Below are positions 47,344-56,837 of a DNA stretch of 64,000 nucleotides, piece after piece. Under the pieces are notes generated by a model, which did not search any database, was not told the DNA's origin, and saw nothing but the letters and a program-made list of their open reading frames with translations. Origin of the DNA: Scleromatobacter humisilvae (GTDB lineage Bacteria; Pseudomonadota; Gammaproteobacteria; Burkholderiales; Burkholderiaceae_C); NCBI RefSeq assembly GCF_023231945.1, contig NZ_JAJLJH010000005.1, positions 62,001 through 126,000 on the forward strand, read 5' to 3'. A program made the position numbers and the translations under genes. Position 1 is the first letter of the stretch; every line of letters starts with the position of its first letter.

Positions 47344-48213
47344 TCAGGCCCTGCGCCGTGTCGCGAGCAGGTTGACGGCCAGGCCGCCCATCACCAGCGC
47401 CGCGGCGCCGAGCTTCCACGGCGGCAGCCCTTCGTGCAGCGCCAGCGCGGAGGCCGTCATGCCGAACACCGGCACCAGCAGCGCGGTGGGCGTGACGGCC
47501 GACGGGCTGTGGCGCGCGAGCAGCCAGTTCCACACGCCGTAGCCGAACAGCGTGTTGCCGATCGCCTGCCACGCCACCGCGAGCCAGGCCACCCAGCCGG
47601 CGTGCGCCAGCGAGTCGGCGACGGGCTGCGTGCCGTTCTGCAGCAGCGCGATGAGCCACAGCGGCACCGCCGCGAACGGGCTCGACCAGACCATGAAGCC
47701 GAGCGCATCGACGCGTCCGGCCGCGCGCGCGATCAGGTTGCACAGCGACCACGCGACGGCCGCGCCGATGACCAGCGTCACGCCGAACGCCGTCACGCCG
47801 GCCTGGGTCGACACGTGCGAGGCGACGATCGCGAGCCCGCCGACGGCCAGCGCGAACGCGGGCCACTGCAGCATCTTCAGGCGGTCGCGATACAGCAGCG
47901 CCGACAGCCCGATGGTGAAGAACACCTGCGACTGGATCACCAGCGACGCGAGGCCAGGCGAGATGTCCGAGCGCATCGCCCAGAACAGCAGCCCGAACTG
48001 GCCGACGCCGATCAGCACGCCGAAGGCCGCCAGCTTGCTCCAGCTCATCGCCGGCTTCGGGATGAAGAAGATGAACGGCAGGAACGAGAAGGTGTAGCGC
48101 AGCGCCGCGAAGGTGTAGGGCGCGAAGGCATCGAGGCCCAGGCGGATGACGACGAAGTTCGTGCCCCAGATCGCGACGACGGCCAGGGCGAGCAGCAGGT
48201 GGGTCAGGGGCAT
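47344..48213 (-). CDS. EamA/DMT-family transporter
   Basis: This 289-residue inner-membrane protein has ten hydrophobic segments in two EamA repeats. The first repeat begins LLALAVVAIWGTNFVVIRLGL and the second lies near VTLVIGAAVAWSLCNLIARA. Members export amino acids and other metabolites; the substrate is unknown. Its stop codon directly follows the stop of the TPR gene on the other strand. The WYL-regulator gene lies 70 bases upstream on the same strand and might control it. Confidence 0.9.
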   Translation of the reverse strand: MPLTHLLLALAVVAIWGTNFVVIRLGLDAFAPYTFAALRYTFSFLPFIFFIPKPAMSWSKLAAFGVLIGVGQFGLLFWAMRSDISPGLASLVIQSQVFFTIGLSALLYRDRLKMLQWPAFALAVGGLAIVASHVSTQAGVTAFGVTLVIGAAVAWSLCNLIARAAGRVDALGFMVWSSPFAAVPLWLIALLQNGTQPVADSLAHAGWVAWLAVAWQAIGNTLFGYGVWNWLLARHSPSAVTPTALLVPVFGMTASALALHEGLPPWKLGAAALVMGGLAVNLLATRRRA

Positions 48214-48283
48214 GCGTGCAGTCTAGGTGCTGCGGCGTGACCCGCCGCCACGCAAGCCCTTTGCCGTCAGCCGACGAATCGGG

Positions 48284-48988
48284 CTAGGGGGACGAGGCCC
48301 GCGCCGGCCACTCTCGCCTCACCTGGCGCAGGAAGTCCGGCAGCGTGCGGCCGGGCTCGTCTCGGTAGACCTCGTCCAGCACGTCCAGCGTGCGCATGCG
48401 GTCGATGCGGAAGCTGCGGAACGCCGTGCGGTGCTCGCACCACGCGGCCAGCGTCCAGACGGCTTCCCAGTTGTAGCAGCCCAGCGGCCGCGCGATGCGC
48501 GAGGTGGCCGCGCCTTGGGCGTCCTCGTAGTCGAATCGGATGCGCCGGCGCATCGACGCTGCCTCGCGCAGCACGCCCAGCCGCTCGATGCTCACGGGGT
48601 CCTTGGCCCACGGCGCCGCGTACAAGGGCAGCGCCTCGGCCGCGGCGCGCGCCGCTGGCGGCAGCACGCCGATGATCTTGCCCAGCGCGTCCTCGGCGGC
48701 CAGCGCGAGCTCGCGATCGAGCCGGCTTTGCGCCAGCCGCACCGCGGCGACCAGCGCCTGCGCCTCGAGTGTCGTGAACATCAGCGGGGGCAGGTCGAAG
48801 CCGCCCGTGAGCCGGTAGCCGACGCCCGCCTCGCCGTCGATCGGCACGCCCTGCGCCTGCAGGTCGGCCACGTCGCGATAGACGGTGCGCGCGGAGACCT
48901 CGAGCTTCTCCGCGATCCACGCGGCGGTCGACAACCGCCGGCCCCGCAGCAGCTGCACGATTCGGAAGAGACGGTCGGCACGACGCAT
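48284..48988 (-). CDS. YafY-type HTH/WYL transcriptional regulator
   Basis: This 234-residue regulator has an N-terminal helix-turn-helix at about residues 5-60 (RLSTAAWIAEKLEVSARTVYRDV). The C-terminal WYL domain covers about 130-205 and includes PLGCYNWEAVWTLAAWCE with the downstream RIDRM segment. WYL domains sense ligands, in some cases nucleotides or single-stranded DNA. It lies 18 bases downstream of the VOC gene, so the two are probably co-transcribed. Confidence 0.9.
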   Translation of the reverse strand: MRRADRLFRIVQLLRGRRLSTAAWIAEKLEVSARTVYRDVADLQAQGVPIDGEAGVGYRLTGGFDLPPLMFTTLEAQALVAAVRLAQSRLDRELALAAEDALGKIIGVLPPAARAAAEALPLYAAPWAKDPVSIERLGVLREAASMRRRIRFDYEDAQGAATSRIARPLGCYNWEAVWTLAAWCEHRTAFRSFRIDRMRTLDVLDEVYRDEPGRTLPDFLRQVRREWPARASSP

Positions 48989-49006
48989 GGGCCGAGTGTA
49001 GGACGC

Positions 49007-49387
49007 TCAGGCCGCCATCGCGTGAAGGCCGATGCGGTTGCCCTCGGTGTCGGCGATGTGGGCGGTGAAGCCGTTGCCGTTCGGCAATTCCATCCTGGGC
49101 TGCAGGAGGCGCGCACCGAGTTCGCTGGCGCGCGAGAGCACGGCGTCCAGCGACGGACTGGCGTCGAGGTAGACCAGCGTGGCGTTCGCGCCGGACGCGG
49201 GCGCGGCGGCGTCCTGCTTGAGCATGCCGCCGACGCCCTGGCCGACCTCGTACGGAAAGATGGCCAGCGTCTGCGGGCCCGCCTGCTCGCGGCGCAGCGA
49301 GCGGGCCAGCAGCGTCTCGTAGAAGCGCTGCGCGCGGTCGATGTCGGCGACGGGGATCTCGAACCAGTTGAGGGCGTTGCGGGTCAT
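49007..49387 (-). CDS. VOC-superfamily (glyoxalase-like) protein
   Basis: This 126-residue protein has the paired beta-alpha-beta-beta-beta pattern of the vicinal oxygen chelate fold, beginning LNWFEIPVADIDRAQRFYE and ending GFTAHIADTEGNRIGLHA. The start at 49387 has an AAAGGA ribosome-binding site. Its role could be glyoxalase-like, resistance or metabolite binding; it cannot be resolved by sequence. It is first of a probable pair with the WYL regulator. Confidence 0.88.
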   Translation of the reverse strand: MTRNALNWFEIPVADIDRAQRFYETLLARSLRREQAGPQTLAIFPYEVGQGVGGMLKQDAAAPASGANATLVYLDASPSLDAVLSRASELGARLLQPRMELPNGNGFTAHIADTEGNRIGLHAMAA

Positions 49388-49468
49388 GGCAGTCCTTTCG
49401 TTGAAGAGGCTGCCATGCTGCCCGGGCGCTGCTGACAACGTTCTGTCAGCAGGCTCGTCGACGGGTTC

Positions 49469-50749
49469 TCAGTTCTTGCGGCCCTTGGCCGGCGCGGCCG
49501 GCGTGTCGGCCACCACGGCGTAGGCGGTGCCGCGCACGGCGTCGAGGCGGTTCATCACCGCGTACATGTCGGCGGGCTTGGCGAAGAACTCCTGGAAGCC
49601 CTTGATGCCGGCGGCGGCCATGTCGGCCGGGACGTCGCGGTCGAAGCCCTGCACGAGGTTGTTCTTGGCGTCGGTCAGCACCTTGTACGACGCGAGGTCG
49701 AGCACCGTGCCCGCCACCGGCGCGAACTTGTTGGTGGGGAACGAGCCGAGGGACTTGGCGAGCTTGGCGTTGGCCGCGCTGCTGCCGGCGAACTTCAGGA
49801 AGCGGCGCGCGTCGGCCTTGTTCTTGGCGCGCGAGGCCACGTGGAAGGTGTCGGTCGGCGCGGCCTCGGAAGCGGCCTGGCCGCTGTCGATGGCCGGGAA
49901 GCGTTCGTAGTCGATCACCGGACGCACGATCTCGGGGAAGCTCGCGCTGACGACGGTGCCCATCAGGATCATGCCGGCACGGCCGCCGTACAGGTCGGCC
50001 TTGGCGGCGTGTTCGTCCACGGCCAGCGCGTTGGGGTCGAAGCACTTGGCGTCGATCAGCTGCTTCCACATCGCGAACGCGCGGCGCACGTTGCTCTCGT
50101 TGTACGACACCTTGCCATCGAGCAGCTGCTGGTGGTACTCGTAGCCGTTGGCGCGCATGTCGATGAAGTCGAACCACGCGGCCAGCGCCCAGCCGTCCTT
50201 GCCGTTGAGGGCGATCGGCGTGAAGCCGGCCTTGCGCAGCTTGGAGCAGGCCGCCAGGATCGCGCTGAGGTCGTGCGGCGCCTCGTGGATGCCGGCACGC
50301 TCGAGCACGTCGCGGCGCGTGAACAGGCCCCACGGGTAGTACTGGTAGGGCAGCGCGACCTGCTTGCCGCCGACCGTGATGGCCGAGCTGGGGAACGTGT
50401 TCCACCAGGTGTTGGCCTTCCACAGGTCGCTCAGGTCGTCGAGCTCGCCGCGTTGCGCCATCATGCGCATCTGGTCGCCGGCGAACCAGTTGAAGACGTC
50501 GGGCGCGTTGTCGGTGTCGAGCGACGCGGGCAGGGCCTTGCGGTACGTGGGCTGGTCCTGGATCGTCAGGTGGACGTCGACGTCGGGATTGGCCGTGTGG
50601 AAGTCGTTGACCAGTGTCTTGAAGGCCTCGCGCTGCGCGTTGTCCTCGGCACCGAAGTTGATGTTGAGGACCCCGGCGGACGCCGCGGTCGAGCCCAGTC
50701 CCAGGACCAACGCGGCCGCGATGGCCGCAATGCTGCGAATCGACTTCAT
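49469..50749 (-). CDS. Extracellular sugar-type ABC solute-binding protein (family 1)
   Basis: This 426-residue periplasmic protein has a signal peptide at about residues 1-25 (AAIAAALVLGLGSTAASAG). It contains LNINFGAEDNAQREAFKTLVNDF, DNAPDVFNWFAGDQMRMMAQ and PYQYYPWGLFTRRDVLERAG, as in MalE-like binding proteins for oligosaccharides. No permease or ATPase genes are near, so it is an orphan. The frame is open to 50854, but the signal peptide fixes the start. The ligand is unknown; the GH16 glucanase at 15.9 kb could supply sugars, but nothing links them directly. Confidence 0.9.
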   Translation of the reverse strand: MKSIRSIAAIAAALVLGLGSTAASAGVLNINFGAEDNAQREAFKTLVNDFHTANPDVDVHLTIQDQPTYRKALPASLDTDNAPDVFNWFAGDQMRMMAQRGELDDLSDLWKANTWWNTFPSSAITVGGKQVALPYQYYPWGLFTRRDVLERAGIHEAPHDLSAILAACSKLRKAGFTPIALNGKDGWALAAWFDFIDMRANGYEYHQQLLDGKVSYNESNVRRAFAMWKQLIDAKCFDPNALAVDEHAAKADLYGGRAGMILMGTVVSASFPEIVRPVIDYERFPAIDSGQAASEAAPTDTFHVASRAKNKADARRFLKFAGSSAANAKLAKSLGSFPTNKFAPVAGTVLDLASYKVLTDAKNNLVQGFDRDVPADMAAAGIKGFQEFFAKPADMYAVMNRLDAVRGTAYAVVADTPAAPAKGRKN

Positions 50750-50924
50750 GGTTTTTTCCCCTAACCCACCGACCGGCGGATTATGTGGGCCATGTTGACG
50801 GTGTTCCGATAGGGTCTGACCTATGTCTTCCGGGGTCCACGTGATGCATCTCACAGGGAGATGACTCTAAAAGCCGCGCAACGTCCGGCATTGCCGCGTT
50901 TTCCGGCCGCGAACCGTGAATGAC

Positions 50925-51683
50925 TCAGCGTCCGCCGGTGACGTCGAGCGTCGCGCCCGTCATGTAGCCGGCGGCGTCCGACAGCAGGAACGCGACGGCC
51001 TGGGCGACCTCGTCGGCCGTGCCCAAGCGCTTCATCGGGATCGCGTCGACCGCCGCCTGCGCCCGCTGCAGCATGCCGCTGGCGGCGTGGATGTCTGTTG
51101 CGATGATGCCGGGACGCACGCCGTTGACGCGGATGCCCTCGTCGGCGACCTCGCGCGCGAGGCCCAGCGTGAGGTTGTCGATCGCCGCCTTGCTCGCGGC
51201 GTAGTCCACGTAGATGCCTGGCGAGCCCAGGCGTGCCGCGGCCGACGACAGGTTGACGATCACGCCGCCGCGTCCGCCGTGGCGCGTGCTCATGCGGCGC
51301 ACGGCCTCGCGCGCGCACACGAACGCGCCGACGACGTTGACGTTGAACAGGCGCGCGATGCGCGCGGCGGACATCTCGTCCACGCGCGCGGCCACGTCGA
51401 CGATGCCCGCGTTGTTGACGAGCCCGCCCAGCGGCCCGAGCTCGGCGTCGAGCCGCTGGAACATCGCCTCGATCTCGCCCTCGCGGGCCACGTCGGCCCG
51501 CAGCGCGCAGGCGCGCCGGCCGAGCGCGCGGACCTGTGCGGCGACCTGTTCGGCCGAGGCCTCGTCCCGGTGGAAGTTGACGCCGACATCCCAGCCGGCC
51601 TGCGCCGCGCGCAGCGCGCACGCGGCACCGATGCCGCGGCTGGCGCCGGTGATCAGCAGGACGCGGGGCGGCGAATCGGTCAT
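50925..51683 (-). CDS. SDR-family oxidoreductase
   Basis: This 252-residue classical short-chain dehydrogenase has the cofactor motif TGASRGIGAAC at about residues 12-22, NNAG at 90-93, the catalytic serine in NLSS (144-147), Tyr161 and Lys165. NFHRDEASAE after the second strand suggests preference for NADP(H). FabG-like sugar or ketone reductases are the nearest group. The substrate is unknown. It follows the ABM gene by 28 bases on the same strand. Confidence 0.9.
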   Translation of the reverse strand: MTDSPPRVLLITGASRGIGAACALRAAQAGWDVGVNFHRDEASAEQVAAQVRALGRRACALRADVAREGEIEAMFQRLDAELGPLGGLVNNAGIVDVAARVDEMSAARIARLFNVNVVGAFVCAREAVRRMSTRHGGRGGVIVNLSSAAARLGSPGIYVDYAASKAAIDNLTLGLAREVADEGIRVNGVRPGIIATDIHAASGMLQRAQAAVDAIPMKRLGTADEVAQAVAFLLSDAAGYMTGATLDVTGGR

Positions 51684-51711
51684 CGCCGCATTAGACGCGA
51701 AGACGCCGCGC

Positions 51712-52011
51712 TCAGGGCAGCTTGGCCGCCAGCAGGTCGACGCGCTCGATCTTCGGCGCCTCGCTGAGCAGCTTGTCGGCGTTGGCCATCAGCGCGGCGG
51801 CGATCGGGCCGTTCAGGTGCGCCGAGCGGCCGGCCTCGTCCTGGAAGGCGTCGAAGACGCCGAACGTGGACGGGCCGAACTTGAGCGCGAACCAGGCGGT
51901 CGTGCCGGACTCGGCGTTGGCGAGCGGCAGCGCGCCGGCGAGGAAGTCGGCGACCGCGGCCTCCATGCCGGGCTTGGCTTCGAGGCGGACGAACAGGGCG
52001 AGCTTGACCAT
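51712..52011 (-). CDS. Antibiotic biosynthesis monooxygenase (ABM) domain protein
   Basis: This 99-residue dimeric ferredoxin-like protein of the ABM family begins VKLALFVRLEAKPGMEAAVADF, with the middle segment TAWFALKFGPSTFGVFDAF. It has an AAGGAA ribosome-binding site at good spacing. Members include quinol monooxygenases such as YgiN. It is divergent from the GlxA-type regulator, 106 bases away, and may be controlled by it. The SDR gene downstream may belong to the same unit. Confidence 0.88.
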   Translation of the reverse strand: MVKLALFVRLEAKPGMEAAVADFLAGALPLANAESGTTAWFALKFGPSTFGVFDAFQDEAGRSAHLNGPIAAALMANADKLLSEAPKIERVDLLAAKLP

Positions 52012-52117
52012 GATGCAGGTTCCTTCGGGGTGGGTTGGATTGAACGAGACCGCAGTGTGGGCGTCGCCAGGCTCGATAGCGAGTGGCGAGAACGACAACG
52101 TTGATATCATTCCAGCC

Positions 52118-53080
52118 ATGCGAATCCACCTGCTCGTGCTCGACGGCGTGTTCGATCTCGGACTCGCCGCGTTGACCGACACGCTGACCACGGCCAACGA
52201 GCTTGCGCCGACCCTGCCCGACGCACCGCCGCCCGTCGTGTTGACGCTGGTGGGCGTGCGTCGCCGCGTGCGCACGGCGCAGGGCCTGGTCGTGCCGGTG
52301 AAGCCGGCCGACGCCGTGCCGGTGCCCGACATCGTGCTGGTGCCGGCGCTCGGCGCCAAGATGCCCGACGCGCTGGCGGCCCGGCTGGCGCTGCCTGACG
52401 TGCGCGACGCAGGCGCCGTGCTGCGGCGCTGGTCGCAAGGCGGCGCGTCCACCGGCGCCGCCTGCACCGGCACTTTCGTGCTGGCCGAGAGCGCGCTCCT
52501 GGACGGCCAGCGCGCCACGACCTCGTGGTGGCTGGCGCCGCTGTTCCGCCAGCGCTATCCGCGCGTCACGCTCGACGAGTCGCGCATGCTGGTCAACGCC
52601 GACGGCGTCACGACGGCGGGCGCGGCGCTGGCCCATCTCGACCTCGCGTTGGGCGTGGTGCGCAGCCGAAGCCCGGCGCTCGCGGCGCTGGCCGCGCGCT
52701 ACCTGCTGGTCGAGGCGCGCGGATCGCAGGCCGAGTTCGTCATTCCCGACCACCTCGCGCACGCCGATCCCGTGGTCGAGCGCTTCGAGGCCTGGGCGCG
52801 CCAGAACCTGGCCAACGGCTTCTCGCTGGGCGAGGCCGCGCGCTCGGTCGGCGCCAGCGAGCGCACGCTGGCGCGCCGGCTGCGCGGCGTGCTGGGCAAG
52901 TCGCCGCTGTCGTACTTCCAGGACCTGCGCATCGAGCGGGCCGTGCACCTGCTGCGCACCGGCTCGGACAGCGTCGACCGCATCGCCGCCCAAATCGGCT
53001 ACGCCGACGGCGTGACGCTGCGCACGCTGCTGCGGCGCAAGCTGGGCCGCGGCGTGCGCGAGCTGCGCGCGCGCAGCTGA
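52118..53080 (+). CDS. GlxA-family AraC-type transcriptional regulator
   Basis: This 320-residue regulator has an N-terminal DJ-1/PfpI-like domain (about 1-170). Its nucleophile-elbow position lies in STGAACTGTFVLAESALLDG. A C-terminal AraC helix-turn-helix pair covers about 215-315 (FSLGEAARSVGASERTLARRLRG and VDRIAAQIGYADGVTLRTLLRR). GlxA-type regulators respond to amines or other small molecules. It is divergent from the ABM-SDR genes, which are the likely targets. Confidence 0.92.
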   Translation: MRIHLLVLDGVFDLGLAALTDTLTTANELAPTLPDAPPPVVLTLVGVRRRVRTAQGLVVPVKPADAVPVPDIVLVPALGAKMPDALAARLALPDVRDAGAVLRRWSQGGASTGAACTGTFVLAESALLDGQRATTSWWLAPLFRQRYPRVTLDESRMLVNADGVTTAGAALAHLDLALGVVRSRSPALAALAARYLLVEARGSQAEFVIPDHLAHADPVVERFEAWARQNLANGFSLGEAARSVGASERTLARRLRGVLGKSPLSYFQDLRIERAVHLLRTGSDSVDRIAAQIGYADGVTLRTLLRRKLGRGVRELRARS

Positions 53081-54598
<1,518 letters not shown>

Positions 54599-54675
54599 GG
54601 CGGGCTCCTGGCTAATCGATGCCGAGTGACGAGTCTAGGCATTCGAGCCGCGTGCGGGAAGGCCTCGGGGCTGGA

Positions 54676-54696
54676 TTCACTGTTCGTTTGGGTGAA
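54676..54696. promoter_or_regulatory. LysR-type box in the mmsA/LysR divergent region
   Basis: TTCAC-N11-GTGAA is a perfect dyad with the T-N11-A core typical of LysR-regulator sites, and TGTTC/GAACA form a nested second dyad. It lies 78 bases before mmsA and 30 bases before the LysR gene, fitting autoregulation and control of mmsA. Confidence 0.6.
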
Positions 54697-54725
54697 CAAT
54701 GATCCGACCAAGATCGGAACAAAGA

Positions 54726-55691
54726 ATGGATGCCCGCAAGATCGAATCGCTGTGGTCGCACGTGCACGGCCTGGGCGTGCTGCAGAGCGCCGGCAGCTTC
54801 ACAGCCGCGGCGCAGCGCCTGGGGCTGAGCAAGGCCGCGATGAGCCAGCGCGTCGCCGAACTGGAGCGCGCCGCCGGCGTGCCGCTGGTGCGTCGCACGA
54901 CGCGCAGCGTGCGGCTGACCGAGGCCGGCGAGCGGCTGGTCGAGGCCACGCGCGGCGCCTTCGCGCAGATCGAGCAGGGCTTCGCCGGCGTGCAGGATCT
55001 CGTCGGCGAGCCGCACGGCGTGCTGCGCGTCAGCGCGCCGGTCGCGCTCGGGCGCCAGCAGATCGTGCCGCGGCTGGCCGGCTTCCTGCGCGCCTATCCG
55101 CAGGTGCGCGTCGAGCTGGAGCTGTCGGACCGCCTCGTCGCGATGACGCAGGAGGGCTTCGACGTCGCGCTGCGCCACACGGCCGCACCACCCGACACCC
55201 ACGTCGCCTGGCCGCTGTGCACGACGCGCAGCTGGCTCGTCGCCTCGCGCGCCTACCTGCGACGCGCGGGCGCGCCCGCGACGCCGGCCGACCTGGCGAC
55301 GCACGACTGCCTGCACTACCTGCGCCCCGGCGACACGCCGACCTGGAGCTTCGAGCCGGATGCCGCGCTGAAATCGAGGAGCGGCCGCGTCAGCGTCGGC
55401 GTGCGCGGCGTCTTCGCGGCCAACAACAGCGAGGCCCTGCGCGAGGCCGCGCTCGCCGGCCTGGGCATCGCGCTGCTGCCGGATTTCAGCGCCCAGGCCG
55501 CGGTGCAGTCCGGCAAGCTGCAGCTGGTGCTGCCGCAATGGAAACCAGTCGGCGCCTTCGGCGAGCATCTCTATGCGATCCGGCCCTACAGCCCGGTGGT
55601 GCCGCGCGCGGTGCAGGCGTTCATCGGCTATTGGCGCGAGGCGCTGGCCGAGGGCTTCAGCGTCGACAAGCCCGCGCGCCCGCGCGCGTGA
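54726..55691 (+). CDS. LysR-family transcriptional regulator
   Basis: This 321-residue regulator has the N-terminal winged helix-turn-helix (SFTAAAQRLGLSKAAMSQRVAELERAAG in pieces), at residues 20-75, and a LysR substrate domain from about residue 100. The ATG at 54726 was chosen; an ATG at 54699 would extend it nine residues across the LysR box. It is divergent from mmsA, with a perfect T-N11-A dyad between them. The inducer is unknown. Confidence 0.9.
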   Translation: MDARKIESLWSHVHGLGVLQSAGSFTAAAQRLGLSKAAMSQRVAELERAAGVPLVRRTTRSVRLTEAGERLVEATRGAFAQIEQGFAGVQDLVGEPHGVLRVSAPVALGRQQIVPRLAGFLRAYPQVRVELELSDRLVAMTQEGFDVALRHTAAPPDTHVAWPLCTTRSWLVASRAYLRRAGAPATPADLATHDCLHYLRPGDTPTWSFEPDAALKSRSGRVSVGVRGVFAANNSEALREAALAGLGIALLPDFSAQAAVQSGKLQLVLPQWKPVGAFGEHLYAIRPYSPVVPRAVQAFIGYWREALAEGFSVDKPARPRA

Positions 55692-55772
55692 CGCGCGAGG
55701 CGTGTAATGCGCCGTAATCGTCCCGACGCCGGCGCCGACCTACCATTCGAATCAACCCAGAGGAAACCCAGC

Positions 55773-56267
55773 ATGACCGCACGACACACCTTCGCCCTGG
55801 CGCTCGCCGCCGCCGCCTTCGCACCGTCCTTCGCGTTCGCCTCGGACGACGCGCCCGCCAAGCCGACGGCGCATGCCGCGCCGGCCGACAACCTCGGCCA
55901 GGCCCGCGCGCAGATCGCGGCGCGCCAGTGGGGTCCGGCGCTCGACGAGCTGCGCCGCGTCAACGACACGGGCAGCGCCGACTGGAACAACCTCATGGGC
56001 TTCGTGCTGCGCAAGGGCAAGACGCCCGACCTGGCGGGCTCCGAGAAGTACTACGACGCGGCGCTGCGCATCGATCCGCACCATCGCAACACGCTCGAAT
56101 ACTCCGGCGAGCTCTGCCTGATGAAGGGCGACCTCGCCAAGGCCCAGGCGCGGCTGGCGGCGCTGACGTCCGAGTGCGGCGCCAGCTGCGAGCAGACCGG
56201 CGAGCTGAAGGCCGCCATCGACCGCTACAAGGCGGCCGGCAACAAGTACGTGTCGACCAGCTGGTAA
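55773..56267 (+). CDS. Exported TPR-like hypothetical protein
   Basis: This 164-residue protein has a signal peptide at about residues 1-23 (ALALAAAAFAPSFAFAS). It contains two TPR-like units, including NLMGFVLRKGKTPDLAGSEKYYDAALRIDPHHRNTLEYSG in pieces, with two cysteines near residues 134-140. An AGAGG site precedes the start. It lies 36 bases before sodC on the same strand and probably shares its transcript. The function is unknown; a periplasmic chaperone-like role is a guess. Confidence 0.78.
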   Translation: MTARHTFALALAAAAFAPSFAFASDDAPAKPTAHAAPADNLGQARAQIAARQWGPALDELRRVNDTGSADWNNLMGFVLRKGKTPDLAGSEKYYDAALRIDPHHRNTLEYSGELCLMKGDLAKAQARLAALTSECGASCEQTGELKAAIDRYKAAGNKYVSTSW

Positions 56268-56303
56268 GCCGTCGACGTCCGCCACCTGCCAAGGGAATCC
56301 GCC

Positions 56304-56831
56304 ATGAAGACTCTCGTCGCTTCCGTCTTGTTCGGCGCCAGCCTGCTGGCCGCTTCCGCCCAGGCTGCCGAGGGCAGCGTGACGCTCAACGTCGCCACGG
56401 CGGATGGCGCGGGCGCCGCGGTCGGCACGGTGCGCCTCGTCGACACGCCGTACGGACTGGCGCTCTATCCCTCGCTGACCGGCCTGCCGCCGGGCCTGCA
56501 CGGCTTCCACTTCCACGAGAACGGCAGCTGCGCGCCGGCCCAGAAGGACGGCGTGGCCGTGCCCGCGGGCGCGGCGGGCGGGCATTTCGACCCGCAAGGC
56601 GCCAAGCACCACGGCGAGCCCTGGGGCGACGGCCACCTGGGCGACCTGCCGCCGCTGTATGTCGGCGCCGACGGCATGGCCATGCAGCCGGTGCTCGCGC
56701 CGCGGCTCAAGCTCGCCGACGTGCAGCATCGTGCGCTGATGGTCCATGCCGGCGGCGACAACCACTCCGACCACCCCGCCGCGCTCGGCGGCGGCGGGGC
56801 CCGCATGGCCTGCGGCGTCGTCGGCGGCTGA
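56304..56831 (+). CDS. sodC: Periplasmic Cu/Zn superoxide dismutase
   Basis: This 175-residue exported enzyme has a signal peptide ending near residue 22. Copper ligands His69, His71, His94 and His148 and zinc ligands among His94, His102/103, His111 and Asp114 are in place ([40 protein letters not shown]). Cys76 and Cys170 can form the usual disulfide. It removes superoxide in the periplasm. It converges with pyrB. Confidence 0.96.
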   Translation: MKTLVASVLFGASLLAASAQAAEGSVTLNVATADGAGAAVGTVRLVDTPYGLALYPSLTGLPPGLHGFHFHENGSCAPAQKDGVAVPAGAAGGHFDPQGAKHHGEPWGDGHLGDLPPLYVGADGMAMQPVLAPRLKLADVQHRALMVHAGGDNHSDHPAALGGGGARMACGVVGG

Positions 56832-56837
56832 GGCCGC

